Assembly: GCA_018806985.1 (NCBI GenBank)
Contig: JADANN010000345.1
Location: 744,001-808,000, forward strand
Length of the DNA: 64,000 nt
Reading direction: 5' to 3'
Source of the DNA: Angiostrongylus vasorum
Taxonomy: Eukaryota > Nematoda > Chromadorea > Rhabditida > Metastrongylidae
The notes below the pieces were generated by a model. It saw nothing but the letters and a program-made list of their open reading frames with translations, did not search any database and was not told the DNA's origin. Shown here piece after piece: positions 50,301 to 59,300 of the stretch. The translations under genes and the position numbers were made by a program. Positions within the stretch are counted from its first letter, which is position 1; each line of letters begins with the position of its first letter.

Positions 50301-53300
50301 TGAGTTGAGATTTATTCCTGTCGAAGGATAAAATGCTAAGATATCATCGATCAATACATGTATTGGATTCAAAGCGTGTTGTTATAAATATGTTAATATT
50401 TCTGTCAAATATTACTTGCATAAGGGCACGTGTGGCGCAGTGGTCGGAGGTGCACTGCAACACACACGTGGAATCAATCGATCACCGAGTCCATGGCCCT
50501 TCAAGCGTTCCATCCCTCCGGGGTCGGCAAATTGCTACCAGGCTTGTCTGCGAGGATAGCAGCACTGGCTACATCGGTAGGCCACCGCGAGCCATCATAA
50601 GGGCCGGATTATGCCTTCAATCACCTCCAACGATGTCGAATGCATGGCGTATCGCTAAGGGGATTGATCAACGCCGAGAGCTTTATCCTTTTATCCTTAT
50701 CTCACCATGTAGGACATTTTGAGAGAAAAAACTAGAAACGAGAAAAAAAGGAAAAGGGAAAAGAAGAGAAAAGTGAGAAGACTTAAGAAAACAAGCGACA
50801 AAACTATCAGGACCTTGCTTTGATCCGGCTCGTGAGTCATTGCTACCTTAGTGGCTGCTGCTTGAAGAGCTGCAGCTTGTTGTGCCTAAAATAATATCGA
50901 TCAGAGCACTAATCTACATATCAGAGAGTAGAAGCCATCAGGTTTTTTATTAACAAGGACGACATCAATAAGATTTAGTAAGGAAGACCTAGAGGAAGAC
51001 GTAGAATGAAACCTTAGAGGAGTTATATTATCGGCTGCTGAGATCAGTAGTTACGGAAAGATGATTACGTTCTCATAGTGCTCACTACACTATTCATCTA
51101 CAGTGTCTCTTTGTCATGTGAAGCTACACAAGCGGTTATAATGCGTGTTTAATACTATAAGCAAATCCCAAGACCGACTTTCTATTAACCTCGGCATTGA
51201 TCAATAATTCACCATTTCTCTTCAATGAGCAAACACGTGGTTGGCATTGTAGCACTTATTAGCAGACAATAGCTAACGTTTCGGCGGCTTCGCCTTCTTA
51301 AGAGCCTGGAAAGCTCAAGTTCACATACACTCTAGTCAGCCAAACACATTCATAATATCAGCAGATAAGACTTAATACCTAAATTCTCATTGGTATAATG
51401 AACAGTTTCCGTGAAACACAGACCGCTGTTGCAGCTGCACAGAGTCCTAGAGGGTGAGAAATGTGTTTGGGCCAGCTCACAGAATCAGCCAGAGATATGG
51501 CGCGGGGTCACGCGTGATCATAAGGCACTCTTTTTTGGGGTTCATTTTTAGATTTTTGAAATTAATCAAAAATGCTGCAAGAGTTTTACATGGTAATGTT
51601 TTCGATTCTTGTGCGAGGAAAGTGACTTTTTTAAAATCTTTTCCTTTATGTATCTGTGTCATATGCTCGCCTAGTTGAATGTTCGGTTTCAATTTATGTT
51701 TACCAACTAAGGGTTCCTTCAAGCGGGCGCATAGTGCTCCATCCGTTTCGCCAACGTATTCATCCCCGCATGCTTTAAAACACATTAGGTACACCGTACG
51801 CGAACTCACGCAATCACCATCTCTGCCATTAGGGGCAGACAATGCAATTTTTTGCTGACATAAACGGTCATATAGACGGTTACGAGCTAACTGGCGTCTT
51901 AGAGTGTCCAGTTGTATTTATATCACTGTTACAGGGTTTTCCAGACCGGCGCTTCTTAAGCAACGTTTTGTAGCTGCACTTAATTCGTTAGAAATAAAGG
52001 AAACGAATTACTAACATGTTCCGTCTTATACCTGCTTATCAAAACTCTTCAGTTAGTATCCTCTGATGATCTGGCGTCTATCCACCCTTCAAGCTTCAAG
52101 GTTAGATCCATCATCAGTTGTGTAGACGGGCCCACTGAGAGAATAGCTTGGTTTATAAACTAAATTCCTATCCAGATGCTGGATCACATATTAGAGAGTT
52201 GGCAAAGAAACAGCGACTGGCAGCAAGCCTTGCCATTGCATTTATGTCTAAGGTGGAAGCGCCATCAATCTATCTTCGGCCATTACTCTACTGTAGCTGT
52301 GTAGATGATTGTCTTGTCATCTGTTCCATACAACGGGAGATGAACAAATGCTTTGAGTTATTGAACGAACTCTCAGAGTACATGAGATTCACCATCGAGA
52401 AACCGAGAGAAAAGTGGCTTTCATTTCTCAACTTTAAAATAATCATTTAACCTATCCGACAACGGCCTCATTACAAAATGGTACCGAAAGCCAAGTAGTA
52501 AAAACGTAGTGGTTCATTATCTCTCCTGTCACCCCTCACATACCAAAAGGACGTTTCTAAGGAATATGTTTCGAACAGCTACCAGTGTGCGGACAGGAAG
52601 AGAGCATAAAGAAGAATCCTTGGAATTCGTGCGGCAAATAGCCATTTCTAATGGCTATGAAACTTTAGTTTCTGGATATAGACGTAGACGAAAAACCACA
52701 CCCTTAAACGATAATTCTAGCGAGAATAAGGTCCCACTTCACCTGCACTTTATTTCCAAAAGAAAGAACTGCAGCTATAGAACGCTTTTTATGAAAGGCC
52801 GGTCTAGAGAATTCGATAAGAGTAACTGAAATACTATTGTGCATTCTAAGACGTCAGCTAGCTCGTAACTGCCCATGTGACCGTCTTTATACAATGGAAA
52901 ATTGCATTATTTGTCCCAGCAATACCGACGGTGAGTGAATGAGTTCGGGTACGGTGTACTTAATCTGTTGTAAAGCATGTGAGGACAAACACACTTGGTG
53001 GAACGGGTACACCACTCTGCGTCCGTTTAAAGGTCCACATATTCGACAAATTTAATTTGAATCCAAACACTCCACTAGGCGCACATAGGTAAAAAGAAAC
53101 ACAAGGGAAAAGAGTTTGAAGTAAAATTCACTACCTTCACGCAGTAATCCAAACCATTAGCGTGTAAAGCTCATGAAGCGTTTTGGATTGATTCCAAAAA
53201 TCAAAAATGAAATACGAGAAGTGTCTTGTGATCAGAGGTGGCCTCACACCATACTTCAGACTGATATGTGGCCTGACGCAGGCACATTTCCTCGCCCAAG

Positions 53301-56300
53301 TAGGACTCTGTACGGTTGATCTCCCACAATTAAGTGGAAGACTTACAACGAATAAAACTGTGGGTGTTTAACGAGGGCTATCCATTATACGTATGAAAAT
53401 TTATGTATTAAGTCTTATCTGCTGAGGTTATAGAAGCCTTTGGTTGAGTAGATTTCATGTCAATTTGAGCTTCCCAGACTCTGAAAAAGGCAAAACCGCC
53501 GAAACATCAGCTCTTGTGTGCTAATAAGTGCTATAATACCAACTTTTTGTTTGCTCATCGAAAGGAAAACAGTGAACTACAAAACAGAGTTATAAGCCAG
53601 TTGTGGCCAATGAAGATAGCGCCACCCCTACATATGCATAGGTGGACGTAGAGTGGGCAAAGTAGGCGAAGTGCATTGTATTGTATTCTGTGCACTATTT
53701 TTTAGTGCTTCATTAAGCACCATATAGCTTCTTCACAGGATTTTTTGTGCTCAATCGATAATTGGTCCAACACAGATGCTACATTAGGCGTGATTCTTGA
53801 AAACCTGTTTTCTACACTTAATATTTTACAAAAACTTTTTTCGGCAGAGCTCTTTGAGTGGCAGTTTGCCTGATAATTGACTATCATTTATAATACGATG
53901 AATTTTATGGAATGTGTGGTTGCAAAAATGTCGAAGTAGACATAACGTAAGTTACAAAATATTTGCAAATGCTGAAAGCATTGTGGTTGTGGGCCAAACA
54001 CACAACGCATATCCCTCAAGCTATAGAGTCGTCTATAGTTTTCGATCGTTCTCAACACCTTAAGCGCTCTTTCATTTATTTCCTTATCCCGCGTTGGAAC
54101 GGAGGTATAGAATTGTCGAGAGTGAAGTAGATCATCGTGACAACACCAATCCATCAACGTCGTGTTTATCTCGGAAATCACGGATACAACTTCTTTTTGG
54201 GAGTGGGAAATCGTTTTCACGAAGTCTTTTCCAGTTAGTGCTTCACTATAGAATATATCAAATGAGATAGATAGAGATAGAAAAAAAATGAAATAAAGTT
54301 GTAAAACACTGATGAAGCCGCCGTACTGGAAACAAAAACTCTCAAACACAAAGAGCTAAACAAACCCTGGCCTGTTCTTGTTCTTTGAGCATTCGTTGAC
54401 GTTGTTCGAGTGCACGTTTCTCTTCTTCCGTTTTCTCCACCTGCGACACCTCTGCGACGACTGTCTCATTTGCTAGAAATATTAATGAGTAGTAAAGTAA
54501 AAAAAAAGTCGCGACTGATAAAGATTTCTTCCGTCAAATGTTTCCAGGCTCTGAATCTCACTGATGTCATCATGATTCTATTCCAATAGGTTGCTCATAA
54601 TGAAAATTCCGAATAGTGGTAAAGGAATTTTGGCGTCGGATAGAGTTCTGATGCTTTCAGCAGTAAGTGCAGCACCGATTCTCTGTGACTGGCGGTGAAC
54701 ATGAATAGGTTCGTCCTCTTCACAAATGACCGACTAGGAAAGCGGTGTGTTTTTTGTCATATGCTTCGGCACATAAACGCTTTCCATTAATTTTAACTAA
54801 CAATAAGTTAGCGCTTCCTTCTTGAGCAGACACGATTGTGTTAATATAAAACTTCTTCAAAAAGTACAAGGAGATACGTGTTGATTTGTCATAACGAGGT
54901 TAGTGGAAAGTCGGTTTTCGAAATATTGTTAAGCTTTGTGCTAGCTGACTATGATGCCGACTTCTGCTAGGTGCTGGACAATCACCGTCAACAACAACCG
55001 TTCAATGTAGAGGGGCATCGCCGGTGATATTGCCTCATTCGAGCGGTACTCCATGAAGGTCTGATTCGATATGATGATGAAGACCTCACCTCGAGAGCAC
55101 GAGAGACTGTGGACATCTACTCGGATCATCTGAGGAAGACGAAGACGACGGAATGTTAGCCGAAAAAAAACTATATAACAACCCTATATAAGCTGAACAT
55201 TGAAAGAGATAAAATTGTTTGTTGGACATTGCCGACGTCTCATCGGTTTCCCTTCTGAAGAGGGTTCTCCCCTATATGTACTCTTTCTACTCAATAATGG
55301 AAGCCTGCCGAACAGACTATTTTTTACGTTGTCAGCTAGTTCTGTAGAAAAAATCCTATATTAAGAACCTCGTGTCTTCTTAGGAAGAAAAATACCTTGA
55401 CGTGAAAAAGTAGCAAGTAGTAAATAAAAGGGTTTTTTACACGACCCTTCTTTACGTTTACTACGCGGATCCCAGAACTTCTCGCATTCGATTCATTTCC
55501 TCGCATCCATTATCCGGTAAGGTCTACCAACTTTTTACGTATGAGTTCGGCTACTGCTTGAGGACTTTATTCTTGTTTTGTTATTTTGTTTTCTGTTTCG
55601 TTTTTCGTTTTGATTGTTTTGTTTTTTTGGTTTTTTTGTTCATCCCTCGTGAAAAAACACATGTGCGGTCCAACGGCAGAGCTCTGAGGAAGGCGAACTC
55701 TCCCAAATGTCATCCATTGTTGAACAAGAACAGCAACACCAATAAGAACATCTATAACTAAACTCGCCTGGGCTAAAAAAGGGCAGTTTGTAGGAACATA
55801 TATGCAGATATATCGATCATTATCCCGAGGTTTATAGAAAGTCGACCTTTTGAGTCATAGTAGCTGTATTCCTCATAATACTATGCCATGAAGAAATAAA
55901 AAAAAGTTAGGAGCTCTCGGTATTGATCAATCCCTCAAGGATGCGCTATGCACCCGACTTCATTAAGCATCGTTTGGAGGTGATTGAATGGATAGCTGGC
56001 CTTTACGATGACAGGCGATAGCCTACCGATGTGTCGAGCCAGTGCTGTTATTATCCCAGACAGGTCTGCTACCAATTTACCGACCCCTGAGGGATAGAGG
56101 ACTCGGTAAGCCTTGGGCGCCGGGATCGATCCCGTGTGTATTACAGGGCACCTCTGATCACTGCGCTACACTCGCCTCTGTGGAAAAATAATAGTCAGTA
56201 AATAAAAGGGTATACATTGCTTTAATAGTGTTTTTTCCACCTTGTTTCTCATCGGCCATTGCTCGTATGTCATTCAACACTGCCGCTTTGACCTCAGTTG

Positions 56301-59300
56301 GATTGGCTGCGACGCGAAACATTGAAGTACGACGAGGCAGCACCACCTTAGATTGACCATGTAAAATTTGAAACATGTTCAAAAGTATTTAGTTCAAAAA
56401 TTATTTATGAAACCAAAAGCTTAAAAGGAAGAAAATACGGAACAACATACTTCTTCGTCTGACTCCTCCTCTTCCTCTGATGAGGATCCATTGCACTTAT
56501 CATGTGCTGGAATAAGAATGCGTAGGAAATTTTTCGACAAAAAAGTGTTAGGAATTGGTTAATGGCAGCTAAAATAAGATTTTAAAGAATTAAGAAGAAT
56601 AAGGTTTGACTATTTAGAATTTTTCACAATCAGGCAATCGATATTTTAGTATTTTCGAGCAATTTCCTCATTTTGTCTTGTAAGAGGACTGGCAATATAA
56701 ATGTGTAAAAAAGCCTTTTATGATTTTTTTTATTTTATTTGACCCGTCTTCACGTCTACTGTGCTGATCCTAGCACTTCTTACATTCGATTCGTCCCCCT
56801 CGCATCCATTGTCCACGAAGATCTTCCAACTTCTTACGTGTGGCTTCGGTTGCTGCTTAAGGATTTCCATTTCATGTTAAATGTTGTTGAATGCTGGTTG
56901 AGCAATTCTCGCTGGAGTTCTGAGATATCCGGGCTGGGCGTTCTCAGTTGGACTGCAGAGAGTGATTTTTTTCAGACAAGTCTGGTATCAATTTCCCGAT
57001 CCCCGGAGGGATGAGAGGCTTGGTCGGCCTGGAGCGGAATCAAACTAGCACAATGCTCGTGATGACGGACATCACTATCAATGTGCTATACACGCCCTTT
57101 TATGATTTATACACCGTAAATTAGTAGCTGGTGAACGAAAGCAACTAAACAAAAAAATTCCACTCCTTTTCAGATCTCGGTAATTTGAATATGTTTGGGC
57201 TTTGGTATCGATAAAATCACGATAGGGCTTCTGGCAACTTTTGCAATGAAGATGCTGGTATTCGGCACCGTAATAATCACAATTTGTTGTAGTTTCATCC
57301 TTTTTTTGGAGTTGAACAGCGATGGACAGTAGGGAGTCATCCACTGGCAGGGTATTCAGAGCCATGAAGGAGTTCAGCATCTGCACCTTGAAGTCCAGCT
57401 ATGACTAAATCTAACTCAAAAATCGAAACCAGAGAGCTGGTGGCAGTTAGTTATAATGTTATTCGTATCCCTTGTATAACTGCGATAAACAACTACGAAA
57501 AATGAAGTTTTACAGGTGCCCCACATAAAGAGTTAGCAATGATTAACGAGATCGTAGGTAATGTGGGTGATCCTAGAAAACTCTTCGAGAACTTTATCGT
57601 CGATTTAAGGTAATGCGAAGGAATTAAAAGCGTCTGATAACAAAAGAGATAAGAAAAAAAAGAAAAAAAGAAGTAGGACGAAAGAAATAAATTTAGCATT
57701 TGCGGAAAAAAGGTCACTTTGAGCTGCAACAAGAAGAGAGAGAGAGAAGACGCCACATTTGGTGATTGTTTAGGAAAAGCACGGATGAAAATCCACTTTT
57801 AATTTGGATTCCAGGAAAACGATTGCTTTCAGGAAGCGTTTTGTGTGGAGTACATAAATATTTGAGTGAACTTTGTAGGTGGGTGAAAAACAAAACCTTT
57901 TGTCTCACATCCAAATGATAAAGTGGCTTGGATGGGGGCCGTTCGATTACAACACATTCAGCAGTGAGGCCGAGCATATTGCATGGAATTACACTGTGTT
58001 TTTTCATTACCCATCATCTTCAAGAGAAGTCAGTGACGGTAAGGAGTCGTGGATCAAATGGTTTATAATCCATACAACCGGAAAGAGAAACTAAGAATGG
58101 CGTCAAGGGAAACAAGAATTTATATTTGTTCCCTCAGGAATTTTTATCCTTTTTATTATCCCTCAGAAATAGCTCGTTAGTCTTTTTTGCTCAATGCACA
58201 TTAAACTAATCGCCATTAGTTTAATGGCTTTTTTTCTGATGTTTGTCATCATAGTCATTATTATGAATACAGTGCGTGTGGCGCAGTGGAAAAGACGCCC
58301 TACAGTATACATCTTTCTTCCGATCCTCTACCTAGGGCGCAGAAATCCTTCCAATCCCTCAATATCGGGCAGATTGGTAACGAAAAAATTTCTGGGAGCA
58401 CAGCAGCATTGACATGATACATAGGTAGAACCTAGCACTGTATGGGCGAATTTGCATTTGCTGCAAATTGAATTGAATGCATGAGTGTCCGTGAGGTAAT
58501 GATCAACGCAGGGCGCTTTTTTCTTTTCTATCGTGAGTAAAACGTTATTTTGAGCATAATATAGTTATAAAAAGATAAAAGGATAAACCTCTTGATTAGT
58601 CCTTGAGGAACGCGCCACGCATTCGACTTCATCGAGCATCGTTAGAGGTGATTAATGCATATCTGACCTATACATTGGCTCGCGGTGGTCTACCGATGTG
58701 TCGAGCCAGTGCTGCTATCCTCCGAGATAAGCCTGATCCCGATTTGCAGACTTGGAGGGCTTGGTGAGCCTGGGACGTGGTGTCGATCCTATATGTATCG
58801 CAGAGCGTCCCTAACCACTGCGTTACACGCGCCCGTATAATATAGTTATAGAAGCGTTAACATGGCACAATACAAGTGCTCCAAAGCATTTTAAGCAATT
58901 ATTCCGTTAAGAACTCTACAACTTTTTAATACCATTTTTAACTGCAGTTGTTGCGACGGATTTTTTTATGACGAGCGCCGACGCGCATAATCATAAGGTG
59001 ATGTGGATAAAGATTTAAGCCAGAAGATGATCACACAAATGTTCTGAGCAGCAGGAGGAGTATACTTCGCAAATATTTCCGTGTATACAAAGTACGCGGG
59101 AGGACTCAAAAGTAACTGCGACCAAATGATCAGGACAAATTTGGGAGATGTATTCGGACGGATCTCTTAAGCAAATAAGTCTCACTATTACAACGGGACG
59201 CAGGAAGTTCTGCTAGAGAACAAATGCGGTTCATGCCGATATCTCCTTTAGCTAGCCAATCACGAAGTGCATTACAAGTGAGGTTGATCATACACAAGAA

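Larger units (their letters stand above)
51175..53595. mobile_element. Penelope-like element, inverted composite
   Basis: The right, larger part runs on the plus strand. A reverse-transcriptase palm has LLYCSCVDDCLVIC (about 52285-52325) and TIEKPREKWLSFLN (about 52390-52430), then VHYLSCHPSHTKRTFLRNMF (52510-52570). A GIY-YIG start follows near 52950 and a terminus at 53475-53590. The left part runs on the minus strand. A GIY-YIG domain (51477-51842) has VYLMCFKACGDEYVGET, where Y-V-G-E-T is the family signature, and its terminus is at 51180-51310. The two copies face away from each other with their 3' ends outward. The reverse transcriptase has several stops and frame shifts. PLEs often occur as such partial or inverted pairs. 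Confidence 0.85.
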
